A stretch of 16,951 nt of DNA from Candidatus Roizmanbacteria bacterium UBA6242 (lineage in GTDB: Bacteria > Patescibacteriota > Microgenomatia > UBA1406 > GWC2-37-13): positions 1 to 16,951 of the forward strand of contig DJWA01000001.1 in assembly GCA_002440905.1 (NCBI GenBank), given 5' to 3'. This document shows positions 6,170 through 12,631 of the stretch, in pieces. Made by a program: the position numbers and the translations under genes. Numbering within the stretch: position 1 is the stretch's first letter; each line of letters begins with the position of its first letter. The notes under the pieces were generated by a model. It had not been told where the DNA came from. It saw only the letters and a list, made by a program, of their open reading frames with translations, and made no database searches.

Positions 6170-7333
6170 TTAAAGCTTAAGAGCTTCGATTCCCGGGAGC
6201 GTTCCTTTCTCGATATATTCAAGCATAGCCCCACCTCCAGTTGATATGTGGGTAATTTTGTCCAAGTACTCTTTCTTGGAAATTGCCGCCAGGGTATCAC
6301 CTCCACCGACAACTGACAGGGCTTGGTCGTTCTGGGTAATTGAATAGTAGATGAAGTCGGTTCCTCGCCTAAAAGCCGGATTTTCAAAATATCCGACCGG
6401 TCCATTCCAGATAATAGTCTTGGCGATTGCTATAAGGTGGGCGATCCGGGCTGAAGATTCCGGTCCATTATCAAAGATCGATTTGTCTTTGGGTATATGT
6501 TCAACCTTCATCAATTCATAGGATTTATCGTCTTTGTTTTGGGCAACGGCAGCGTCAACCGGCAGGACCATTTCAGCTCGGCTGCCCTTGGCGGTTGAGA
6601 GGATTTTTCGGGCTTGTTGGACGGCCTCGTATTCACAGAAACTTTGTCCGATATCTTTACCTTGGGCGCAAAGGAACGTATTGGCCAATCCGCCGCCTAT
6701 GACCAGGTAGTCAACCATTTTTATAAGCTTATTCAAAAGATCTATTTTTGTCGAAACCTTAGCGCCTCCGATGATCGCGACGATCGGCTTTTCGGGATTG
6801 TCGGTGACACGGGATATCATCTGTAGTTCTTTTTTAAGAAGGAGTCCTCCATAGGCTGGAATAAATTTTGGGGGGCCAATTACTGAAGTATCCGAACGAT
6901 GGCAGACGCCAAAAGCATCGTTGACGTAAACGTCGGCAAGATTGGCCAATTCCTTCGCAAACAGGGTTGAGTAGTCCTTTTCCTTGGGGTAGAAGCGGAT
7001 GTTTTCCATGACGACAAACCTTTCTTTTGCAGATTTTATTTTATCGGTTTCATCATAAAGAGCGATATCTTCATCGGGAAAATATTCCTTGAGTTTATCA
7101 ACAACGATTGCGAGGGAATATTTTTTATCCACTCCCTTCGGCCTTCCCAAATGGCTTACGACGATTATCCGGTTTCCGTTTTCGAGGAGTTTTTTTATCG
7201 TTGGCAAGGATTGGCGGATACGGGCGTCATCGGCAACCGTATTATTTTGACCCAAGGAAACGTTAAAATCGACGCGCAAAAGAACACGTTTATTTTTGAT
7301 CTCTACTTCGTCGATGTATTTAACCTTAGACAT
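6170..7333 (-). CDS. pgk: Phosphoglycerate kinase
   Basis: Transfers phosphate between 1,3-bisphosphoglycerate and ADP (reverse: 3-phosphoglycerate and ATP) in the cytoplasm. From the ATG at 7333 it is 387 residues, a normal bacterial PGK length. Substrate residues are in RVDFNV (20-25, with R20, D22 and N24) and SHLGRPKG (60-67). The C-terminal GGGDTLAA and STGGGAMLEYI motifs of the nucleotide domain are present. An in-frame TTG at 7351 would extend it by six residues, but the ATG at 7333 gives the usual N-terminus and a short 8-bp overlap with the gap stop codon. It is the last gene of the fba-glpX-gap-pgk operon. No convincing terminator follows. Confidence 0.96.
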   Translation of the reverse strand: MSKVKYIDEVEIKNKRVLLRVDFNVSLGQNNTVADDARIRQSLPTIKKLLENGNRIIVVSHLGRPKGVDKKYSLAIVVDKLKEYFPDEDIALYDETDKIKSAKERFVVMENIRFYPKEKDYSTLFAKELANLADVYVNDAFGVCHRSDTSVIGPPKFIPAYGGLLLKKELQMISRVTDNPEKPIVAIIGGAKVSTKIDLLNKLIKMVDYLVIGGGLANTFLCAQGKDIGQSFCEYEAVQQARKILSTAKGSRAEMVLPVDAAVAQNKDDKSYELMKVEHIPKDKSIFDNGPESSARIAHLIAIAKTIIWNGPVGYFENPAFRRGTDFIYYSITQNDQALSVVGGGDTLAAISKKEYLDKITHISTGGGAMLEYIEKGTLPGIEALKL

Positions 7334-8339
7334 ATTCAGATATTCTCTCAACCGTATCTACTAACCGTGTCGAATAACCCCACTCGTTGTCGTACCATCC
7401 GAACACCTTAACGAGTGTTCCGCCAACAACTTTCGTATAGTTGGCGTCGAATATACACGAGTAAGGGGAGCCTATGTAGTCTGACGACACTAGGATTTGT
7501 TCTTCGTATCCGAGGATTCCTTTCATCGAACTCATTGATGCCTCTTTGAACATTTTATTGACTTCCTCAGGAGTTGTCGGTTTCTCAACCACGGCCGATA
7601 TGTCGGTGATTGAACCGGTTGAAACGGGAACGCGTAGTGACATTCCGTCGACTTTACCTTTTAATTCCGGGATCACGCGGGAGACTGCCTTTGCGGCTCC
7701 GGTTGTTGACGGGATGATATTTGTAAAAGCAGCTCTCGATGTCCCGGGTTTTTTACCAGCGTCGTCCAAAAGGCTTTGACTTATTGTGACCGCATGGGTT
7801 GTCGTCAAGAATCCGGTGACCACTTTCAGGTTGTCGTTTAGGATCTTGAACATAGGGGCGGAACAGTTAGTCGTACAGGAAGCCATCGAGATAGCTTGGG
7901 CGGACTTAAAGTCAAACTTATCGTCGTTGACCCCAAGAACGACAAACGGTGTCTCATCGTCTTTGGCCGGTGCCGAAAGAATAACTTTCTTGACGGTTCC
8001 CTTAAGGTGTCGAACAAGATCGGGCTGTTTCACGAAAGCACCGGTCGCGTCAACAACTACCTCGACCCCGTACTTTTCCCATGGGATATTCTCGGGCTTG
8101 TCGTTTAGAAGGGTGACGACTTTCTTTCCGCCGATTGACAGACCATCGGCTTCCGCCTTTACATCCATTCCGTACTTTCTATGGACGGAATCATACTGAA
8201 GTAGATAAGCCATCATCTCGTTGGGAGTTTTTCTGGTATTAATGGCGACAATATCAAAGTTGCCGCGTTCAAAAGCAATTCTTGTAAATGCCCGACCAAT
8301 GCGTCCAAAACCGTTTAAACCGACCTTGATTTTTTTCAT
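7326..8339 (-). CDS. gap: Glyceraldehyde-3-phosphate dehydrogenase, probably NADP-accepting
   Basis: A 337-residue phosphorylating GAPDH. The Rossmann motif is GLNGFGRIG (7-15). The catalytic C155 sits in ASCTTNC and H182 in TTTHAV. The Asp that normally selects NAD after the second beta strand (the IND motif) is absent: the segment reads AINTRKTPN (32-40) with T35-R36. The Leu-Pro pair that also favours NAD is replaced, as the region reads LLDDAGKKP (190-198). Both changes point to NADP or dual use, as in anabolic GapB-type enzymes; this is inferred from known coenzyme determinants. It follows glpX after a 12-nt gap and overlaps pgk by 8 bp. No Shine-Dalgarno sequence is visible before its ATG. 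Confidence 0.95.
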   Translation of the reverse strand: MKKIKVGLNGFGRIGRAFTRIAFERGNFDIVAINTRKTPNEMMAYLLQYDSVHRKYGMDVKAEADGLSIGGKKVVTLLNDKPENIPWEKYGVEVVVDATGAFVKQPDLVRHLKGTVKKVILSAPAKDDETPFVVLGVNDDKFDFKSAQAISMASCTTNCSAPMFKILNDNLKVVTGFLTTTHAVTISQSLLDDAGKKPGTSRAAFTNIIPSTTGAAKAVSRVIPELKGKVDGMSLRVPVSTGSITDISAVVEKPTTPEEVNKMFKEASMSSMKGILGYEEQILVSSDYIGSPYSCIFDANYTKVVGGTLVKVFGWYDNEWGYSTRLVDTVERISEYV

Positions 8340-8351
8340 AGGTACAATTGG

Positions 8352-9293
8352 TTACTTATAATAGTGGTGATGAGTCGTTATATATCTTATTGTACCCGAA
8401 ACACCGCGGGTAACAACGGAGTGGGTGATTATCCGACTTTTTTGGCGGACGACTCCCTGGAGCATTGGCCCTTCGATTACACCCGTTGCCGTGAATGATA
8501 GCTCTTTACCTTTTGCCATATCTTCCGAAGTATAGATTTTTTTCAAGTTCCCACCCATCTGTTTTATTTTTTCTATATCGGCTTCTTTTTTCGGATAGAA
8601 TCGACATTGGATTTCCCCACCAAGAACCTTGAGAGCAACGGCCGCCAGGACTCCCTCGGTTGACCCTCCGATTCCAATTGCGGCATCAACCCCGGACTCG
8701 GGGAAGCAGGTAGCTATAGCGGAGGAGACGTCGCCGTCTGTAATAAGTCTAACTCGAGCGCCGGCGTTTCGTATTTCCTTAATGAGATTTTCGTGACGGT
8801 CTCGGTCAAGAACCATAACCACAAGATCGCTTACCGGTTTTCCGATCGCTTTCGCAATATTTTTCACGTTTTGTTTTATTGGGGCTTGGAGGTCAATGGC
8901 CTTTCTGGCCAAGGGCCCGGCGGCGATTTTTTCCATGTAAGTGTCGGGTGCGTGGAGAAGAGAACCTTTGGGTCCGGCAGCAATAACAGCCATAGCGTTA
9001 TATCTGCCGTGGGCCACCGAGTCGGTGCACTCAAGAGGGTCAATCGCAAGATCCATCTCCGGTCCTTTTCCGGTACCGACCTTCTCTCCTGTATAAAGTT
9101 GTGGTGCTTTGTCCTTTTCGCCTTCGCCAATTACAACCGTTCCCCTGAAATCGACCTGGTTGAATCGGTCTCTCATAGCTTTGACAGCGGCTCCATCCGC
9201 CTTTTTCTTTTCACCTCTCCCGATCCAGTTGGAGGAAGCAATAGCAGCAGCTTCGGTCACACGAACGAATTCAAGGGCAAGATTTCTATCCAT
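8352..9293 (-). CDS. glpX: Class II fructose-1,6-bisphosphatase (GlpX)
   Basis: Hydrolyses fructose 1,6-bisphosphate to fructose 6-phosphate, the committed gluconeogenic step. It is 313 residues, close to the usual GlpX length. The metal and catalytic residues fall at the same numbers as in E. coli GlpX: D33, E57 (IGEGEKD), D85 and E88 (DPLECTD), and E213 (GGSTEGV). One oddity is C89 where a glycine (DPxEGT) is usual. The C-terminus is His/Tyr-rich (THHHYYK). It lies 6 nt after fba and 12 nt before gap in the same operon, without a Shine-Dalgarno sequence. Together with fba and gap this implies flow towards hexose phosphate. Some GlpX proteins also act on sedoheptulose bisphosphate, which cannot be excluded. 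Confidence 0.93.
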   Translation of the reverse strand: MDRNLALEFVRVTEAAAIASSNWIGRGEKKKADGAAVKAMRDRFNQVDFRGTVVIGEGEKDKAPQLYTGEKVGTGKGPEMDLAIDPLECTDSVAHGRYNAMAVIAAGPKGSLLHAPDTYMEKIAAGPLARKAIDLQAPIKQNVKNIAKAIGKPVSDLVVMVLDRDRHENLIKEIRNAGARVRLITDGDVSSAIATCFPESGVDAAIGIGGSTEGVLAAVALKVLGGEIQCRFYPKKEADIEKIKQMGGNLKKIYTSEDMAKGKELSFTATGVIEGPMLQGVVRQKSRIITHSVVTRGVSGTIRYITTHHHYYK

Positions 9294-9299
9294 AATTAC

Positions 9300-10544
9300 T
9301 TAATGGTATCGGTCGACAATTTTCCGGTTCCCGGTTATGTTGAGTTTCCTCATAAGGAACTCAAACTGTTTTTTTAGATTTTGAAGAATTGGTTTCTTCT
9401 CAGCAGGCGTCATCATCCAGAGACGTTTTTTGAATGGTCCGAGGGCCTTTTTCCTCGTTTTATATATAAATTGGCTTTCACTCCATCCTTCTTTCCATTC
9501 GGTTTTTAGGTTATTCTTTATCCAATCAAACATTTCTTTTTTCAACGGTCCAGGTAAGTAATCGTAGACGATGTTCTGGAATCCGGTCGCTAAATGGATT
9601 TCAAGCGTGTTATTTTTGGGGAAGTGGTTGAAAAGGGCATTCGGAAGGGTTGAAGCGCCGTGCTGGACTGATCCTCCGATTCCATATTGGTCACGGGCAA
9701 CTTTTGAGATACTCTTGAGGACTTCAAAATCCAGGCTGACTTCGGCAATCTTTCCGTCAGGCAAGGGTATACCTCCGTGGGAAGTCCCGGTCTGGACGCT
9801 TACCTTACTGATGCCTGTCAATTTGCCAATCCTTTTGACGTATCCGTCCATAAAGGCCTTAAACTCTGTGGGGTTGCTGTTTTTGCCGCCTATGTGTCCG
9901 ATCTCTCCGCCGATTGAAACAGAAACCTTCTTGGGTTCGATCGACCTTATATATTTAGTCAAAAGAGCCGTCATCTCGTAGTTATTTTTCTGTTGTTCTT
10001 TTTCGGTTTTGCGATCCAAGTCAACGAGCGTTGAGGCGTCGATATCTATATTGTAGAAACCGGCTTCAATCGATTTTTTAATAAGATCCTTGATCTTTTT
10101 GATCTCAACTTGAGGTGTTTCCTTGAAAACCTTGGCCTTAAACTGATAGTGGTCTCCCTGAATGAATACCGGTCCTTTGTATTTTTCGGCAACAGCCGCG
10201 GCCAGTATAGATGTTGAATATTCAGCCGGTTCCTGGTCGGTGTAGCTCATTTCCGAACGGGCAATCTCGAATATGAACGAGTTGGTCTTGAGGAGGCGAG
10301 CAAGTTGGAAGATTAACCGAGCCTTATCAAAGGTGAGGGTTCTTACGTTAAATGCCGGGACAGTAAAACCTGAGACTTTCTTTTTTCCAAAAGCCATGTA
10401 GAGGTCGTTGATTGAAGCGGGGTAGATGCCGGCTTTTTTGGCGAGTTTCATGATAGCTTCCCTGGCGGCTTTTTTTATTTTTTTATCCTCTGTGAAAGTG
10501 GCGGTAAAGACTAGATCCTGAATGTATTTTGGAGCGGTTGCCAT
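9300..10544 (-). CDS. fba: Class II (zinc) fructose-bisphosphate aldolase, long divergent form
   Basis: A 414-residue class II aldolase-family protein expected to join or split DHAP and glyceraldehyde 3-phosphate. The TIM-barrel signatures are divergent but in order: GDHYQFK (130-136, D131/H132 in place of LDHG), DIDASTL (167-173), GGEIGHIGG (212-220, E214), GTSHGG (253-258, zinc ligand H256) and GSVQHGAST (291-299, H295), then EIHLATGFQN. It exceeds the common 280-360 residue size through an N-terminal extension of about 50 residues and a basic C-terminal tail of about 70. The reading frame continues upstream to 10634, but the ATG at 10544 is preceded by AAAGGAAG and lies downstream of a good promoter, so it is preferred. 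First gene of the operon. A tagatose-bisphosphate aldolase-like activity is an alternative. Confidence 0.87.
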   Translation of the reverse strand: MATAPKYIQDLVFTATFTEDKKIKKAAREAIMKLAKKAGIYPASINDLYMAFGKKKVSGFTVPAFNVRTLTFDKARLIFQLARLLKTNSFIFEIARSEMSYTDQEPAEYSTSILAAAVAEKYKGPVFIQGDHYQFKAKVFKETPQVEIKKIKDLIKKSIEAGFYNIDIDASTLVDLDRKTEKEQQKNNYEMTALLTKYIRSIEPKKVSVSIGGEIGHIGGKNSNPTEFKAFMDGYVKRIGKLTGISKVSVQTGTSHGGIPLPDGKIAEVSLDFEVLKSISKVARDQYGIGGSVQHGASTLPNALFNHFPKNNTLEIHLATGFQNIVYDYLPGPLKKEMFDWIKNNLKTEWKEGWSESQFIYKTRKKALGPFKKRLWMMTPAEKKPILQNLKKQFEFLMRKLNITGNRKIVDRYH

Positions 10545-10549
10545 CGTGA

Positions 10550-10557
10550 CTTCCTTT
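10550..10557 (-). promoter_or_regulatory. Shine-Dalgarno sequence of fba
   Basis: AAAGGAAG on the minus strand ends 5 nt before the ATG at 10544 and fixes this start over the upstream in-frame codons. It is the only clear Shine-Dalgarno sequence I find before a gene in this window. Confidence 0.7.
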
Positions 10558-10592
10558 ATTGTTTTATAGATGAGCATACTCAGGTACCAAAA

Positions 10593-10621
10593 ACTATAAT
10601 CTATTAAAAAACGTTTGTCAA
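10593..10621 (-). promoter_or_regulatory. Promoter of the fba-glpX-gap-pgk operon
   Basis: On the minus strand TTGACA (10621-10616) is followed by a 17-bp spacer and TATAGT (10598-10593), a near-consensus housekeeping promoter. The start would be near 10586, giving a leader of about 40 nt. The -35 hexamer overlaps the yidD stop codon. Within the leader TGAG-TATG-CTCA (10582-10571) can form a small 4-bp hairpin of unknown significance. Confidence 0.75.
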
Positions 10622-10854
10622 GACAAAGGGTCATGTCCGCCCTTATTCCAAGGGTGGCATCTTACAATTCTTTTGAGTCCAATAAACAAACCTTTTAATG
10701 TTCCGTATTTATCAACCGCCTGGTAAGTGTAACGGGAGCAGGTTGGAGTAAAACGGCAAGCGGCGTCGGAGAGAAAAAACGTTTTGAAAAACGACGCCCG
10801 AAAGAAGTCGGTTTTTTGGTAAATTCTAATAAGCGATAAAACAATCTTTTTCAT
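10618..10854 (-). CDS. yidD: YidD membrane protein insertion efficiency factor
   Basis: A 78-residue protein of the YidD family, thought to assist YidC-dependent membrane protein insertion at the inner face of the membrane. The signature is clear: CRFTPTCSRY (33-42), YGTLKG (50-55), KRIVRCHPWNKGGHDP (61-76), with C33, C39 and C66. The N-terminal helix is basic and amphipathic. In many bacteria yidD lies between rnpA and yidC; here it is separate, divergent from an EamA gene and upstream of fba. TAGAAT 7 nt before the ATG predicts a leaderless mRNA. The stop codon overlaps the -35 element of the fba promoter. Confidence 0.95.
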   Translation of the reverse strand: MKKIVLSLIRIYQKTDFFRASFFKTFFLSDAACRFTPTCSRYTYQAVDKYGTLKGLFIGLKRIVRCHPWNKGGHDPLS

Positions 10855-10863
10855 TGATATAAT
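10855..10863 (+). promoter_or_regulatory. Extended -10 promoter of EamA-trmD (leaderless geometry)
   Basis: TGATATAAT, with a perfect -10 at 10858-10863, ends 6 nt before the ATG at 10870, predicting that transcription begins on the start codon. It shares two bases (10862-10863) with the opposing yidD -10 element. Confidence 0.7.
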
Positions 10864-10867
10864 TCTA
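10862..10867 (-). promoter_or_regulatory. -10 element of yidD (leaderless geometry)
   Basis: TAGAAT on the minus strand (5/6) ends 7 nt before the yidD ATG at 10854. It interlocks with the EamA -10 element, so the 10-bp TATAATTCTA (10858-10867) would serve both directions. Confidence 0.6.
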
Positions 10868-10869
10868 CT

Positions 10870-11280
10870 ATGAATACTGGCTTGTTATATATTGTCCTTG
10901 CGGAATTCTTTTGGGCGGGCGAATTATTGCTGGTCCGGAAATTTTTTCCTAACGCCAATCCGCTTTTTCTGACGGCAATGACGGCTGTAAGTGCCGCTGT
11001 TTTTTATTCCCCGGCGATTTTTGTTTATAAACAGAAATTCACTCTCCCGGAATGGATCATGGTTGCTCTGCTTGGAATCTTTTCATTCGGCATCGCCCAG
11101 ATGCTTTATGTCAAAGGAATCCAGACCGGCCCCAGCTCCTTCTCGATTGCCATTGCCACATTGACCTTGCCATTGCTTTCCGTTTTAATGAGTCTTGTAT
11201 TTTTCAAAGAACCGATAACATCAAAGATAGTTATAGGGTCACTATTGATGATCGCCGGGTTTTTATTTATCTCTACATAA
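10870..11280 (+). CDS. Half-size EamA / drug-metabolite transporter protein
   Basis: A 136-residue, highly hydrophobic protein with about five transmembrane segments and a single EamA-type domain. The N-terminal AEFFWAGELLLVRKF (11-25) and C-terminal LVFFKEPITSKIVIG (107-121) match the two ends of one EamA repeat. Full-length DMT transporters have two such repeats in about 300 residues. This half-size form probably works as a dimer, as small multidrug resistance proteins do. The substrate is unknown. The gene has a leaderless-type extended -10 promoter and is followed after 1 nt by trmD, so the two are co-transcribed. Confidence 0.88.
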   Translation: MNTGLLYIVLAEFFWAGELLLVRKFFPNANPLFLTAMTAVSAAVFYSPAIFVYKQKFTLPEWIMVALLGIFSFGIAQMLYVKGIQTGPSSFSIAIATLTLPLLSVLMSLVFFKEPITSKIVIGSLLMIAGFLFIST

Positions 11281-11281
11281 A

Positions 11282-11971
11282 ATGAAAATAACCGTTCTCA
11301 CGCTTTTCCCCAAAATGGTCGAAGGATTTTTCAATGAGAGTATTATCAAGCGGGCCGTTGAAAAAAAACTTATCACTATAGAAGTTGTCAATATGCGGGA
11401 CTTTGCCGTCGATTCTTACGGGACGGTCGATGACCGTCCGTACGGTGGAGGAGCGGGAATGGTCTTAAGAGTCGATGTTATAGACCGGGCTCTTGAAAAG
11501 ATAAAAACTAATAAATCTAAAATTCTACTGACGACGCCAAAGGGAAAATTATTTGATCAAAAAAAAGCCATGGAGTATTCCAAGGAAACCGATCTGGTCA
11601 TAATCGCCGGGCATTACGAAGGAATTGATGAACGGGTCCTTGAGTATGTGGATGAGGAGATTTCAATCGGCGACTTCGTGATGACGGGTGGGGAGATAGC
11701 TGCCGCTGCTATCACTGACGCCGTTGTTCGTCTTGTCCCCGGGGTCCTCAAAAAAGACGATGCTACCGTTAATGAGACTTTCAATATACAAGGGAAAAAG
11801 CTTTTGGAATATCCCCAATTTACGAGACCCGAGGAGTATAAGGGAAAAAAAGTTCCTGAAGTCTTAACGCAAGGCAACCACAAGGAGATTGAAAAATGGA
11901 GATTGGATAAAGCAATTGAAGAAACCGAAAAAAAACGCCCCGACCTTCTTTCAGGATTAAAGGTTGACTAA
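11282..11971 (+). CDS. trmD: tRNA (guanine-N1-)-methyltransferase TrmD
   Basis: Methylates G37 next to the anticodon of tRNAs reading CNN codons, using S-adenosylmethionine. G37 of the window's own tRNA-Pro(TGG) should be a substrate, since its anticodon is followed by G. It is 229 residues, normal for the family. Knot-fold motifs are present: TVDDRPYGGGAGM (48-60), GHYEGIDERV (110-119), SIGDFVMTGGE (128-138) and YPQFTRPEEYKG (177-188). R150 corresponds to catalytic R154 of E. coli, but the position of catalytic D169 holds E165 (NETF instead of EDSF). A short insert follows this point (IQGKK before LLEYP). It starts 1 nt after the EamA stop without a Shine-Dalgarno sequence. Confidence 0.95.
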   Translation: MKITVLTLFPKMVEGFFNESIIKRAVEKKLITIEVVNMRDFAVDSYGTVDDRPYGGGAGMVLRVDVIDRALEKIKTNKSKILLTTPKGKLFDQKKAMEYSKETDLVIIAGHYEGIDERVLEYVDEEISIGDFVMTGGEIAAAAITDAVVRLVPGVLKKDDATVNETFNIQGKKLLEYPQFTRPEEYKGKKVPEVLTQGNHKEIEKWRLDKAIEETEKKRPDLLSGLKVD

Positions 11972-11986
11972 TACTGCGAAAAGATC

Positions 11987-12002
11987 TAACATTTAACTGT
12001 TA
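11987..12002. promoter_or_regulatory. Inverted repeat upstream of the superoxide dismutase gene
   Basis: TAACA-TTTAAC-TGTTA is a 5-bp inverted repeat around a 6-nt centre, lying just upstream of the proposed sod -10 element where a regulator could act. The arms are short and AT-rich, so chance is a real alternative. Confidence 0.25.
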
Positions 12003-12009
12003 CAAATTA

Positions 12010-12015
12010 AATAAT
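12010..12015 (+). promoter_or_regulatory. -10 element of the superoxide dismutase gene (leaderless geometry)
   Basis: AATAAT (5/6 to TATAAT) ends 7 nt before the ATG at 12023. The sequence match is modest, but the spacing equals that of the better promoters in this window. Confidence 0.4.
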
Positions 12016-12022
12016 AGTTACT

Positions 12023-12631
12023 ATGAAAGCGGTAAAACTGGAGCCGATGAAATTTTCGGACTCCATCTATTCGATGAAGGGAATTTCCAAGAAAACGGTC
12101 GATGAACATTTGAAGTTGTATGTCGGTTACGTCAACAAATACAACGAAATTCAGGAGAAGTTGGCAGGACTAACTGATGACGACTACACCAAAGCCAATC
12201 AGGTGTATTCACTCATTCGAGAACTGAAGCTTGAACTGTCGTTTGCCTACGGAGGGGTTGTCAACCACGAAATATATTTTTCCCATCTAGGAGGCAAAGG
12301 TGGTCAGCCAGACGGAGAATTGATGGGTCAAATAGAAACGGATTTTGGGAGCTTTGACGCGTACAAGAAAGATCTTAAAGCGACCGGAATCGCAGCTCGG
12401 GGATGGGTCTGGACAGCCTGGAGCCATAAGGAAAAAAGACTATTTAATTACTTGGGAGACGCCCAGAACACTTTCCCCATCTGGTACGCTGTACCGGTTC
12501 TAGCTCTTGATACTTATGAGCACGCGTATTTTATCGATTACGGAGTCAACAGGGCATCGTACATTGATTCTTTTTTTGAGAACCTTGACTGGGGACAGGT
12601 TGCCGAAAAGTTCAAACACGTCGGCCGTTAA
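12023..12631 (+). CDS. sodA: Fe/Mn superoxide dismutase, Mn-like active site
   Basis: Converts superoxide to hydrogen peroxide and oxygen in the cytoplasm; no signal peptide is present. It is 202 residues, typical for the family. The four metal ligands are H29 (EHLKLYVGY), H82 (GGVVNHEIYF), D163 and H167 (LALDTYEHAYFIDY). Y33 matches the active-site tyrosine. The second-sphere glutamine appears to come from the C-terminal domain (DAQN, Q148) while the alternative position has glycine (YGGVVNH), which is the manganese-type pattern. Metal use can be cambialistic, so this is an inference. It is a single-gene unit whose stop interlocks with the convergent Nudix gene in TTAA (12628-12631). Confidence 0.93.
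   Translation: MKAVKLEPMKFSDSIYSMKGISKKTVDEHLKLYVGYVNKYNEIQEKLAGLTDDDYTKANQVYSLIRELKLELSFAYGGVVNHEIYFSHLGGKGGQPDGELMGQIETDFGSFDAYKKDLKATGIAARGWVWTAWSHKEKRLFNYLGDAQNTFPIWYAVPVLALDTYEHAYFIDYGVNRASYIDSFFENLDWGQVAEKFKHVGR

Noticed and set aside
6173..6186. AAGCT/AGCTT hairpin at the pgk 3' end as an intrinsic terminator
   Set aside because: The stem is only 5 bp with 4-nt loop, has low GC and is followed by a broken T-rich stretch, and it lies across the pgk coding end. It is too weak to call.
7334..7351. TTG-initiated extension of pgk
   Set aside because: The ATG at 7333 gives the family-typical N-terminus; the TTG extension would only increase overlap with gap.
7786..8199. A 137-codon rightward open frame antisense to gap
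   Set aside because: It is fully contained in the opposite strand of a clearly conserved GAPDH gene and has no recognisable domain.
8793..9377. A 194-codon rightward open frame across glpX
   Set aside because: It lies antisense to glpX, whose catalytic motifs are intact. It has no promoter or family match and a composition typical of a shadow frame.
10545..10634. Upstream extension of fba to 10634
   Set aside because: It would place the start inside yidD and upstream of a near-consensus promoter. The Shine-Dalgarno site and the MATAPK start at 10544 fit better.
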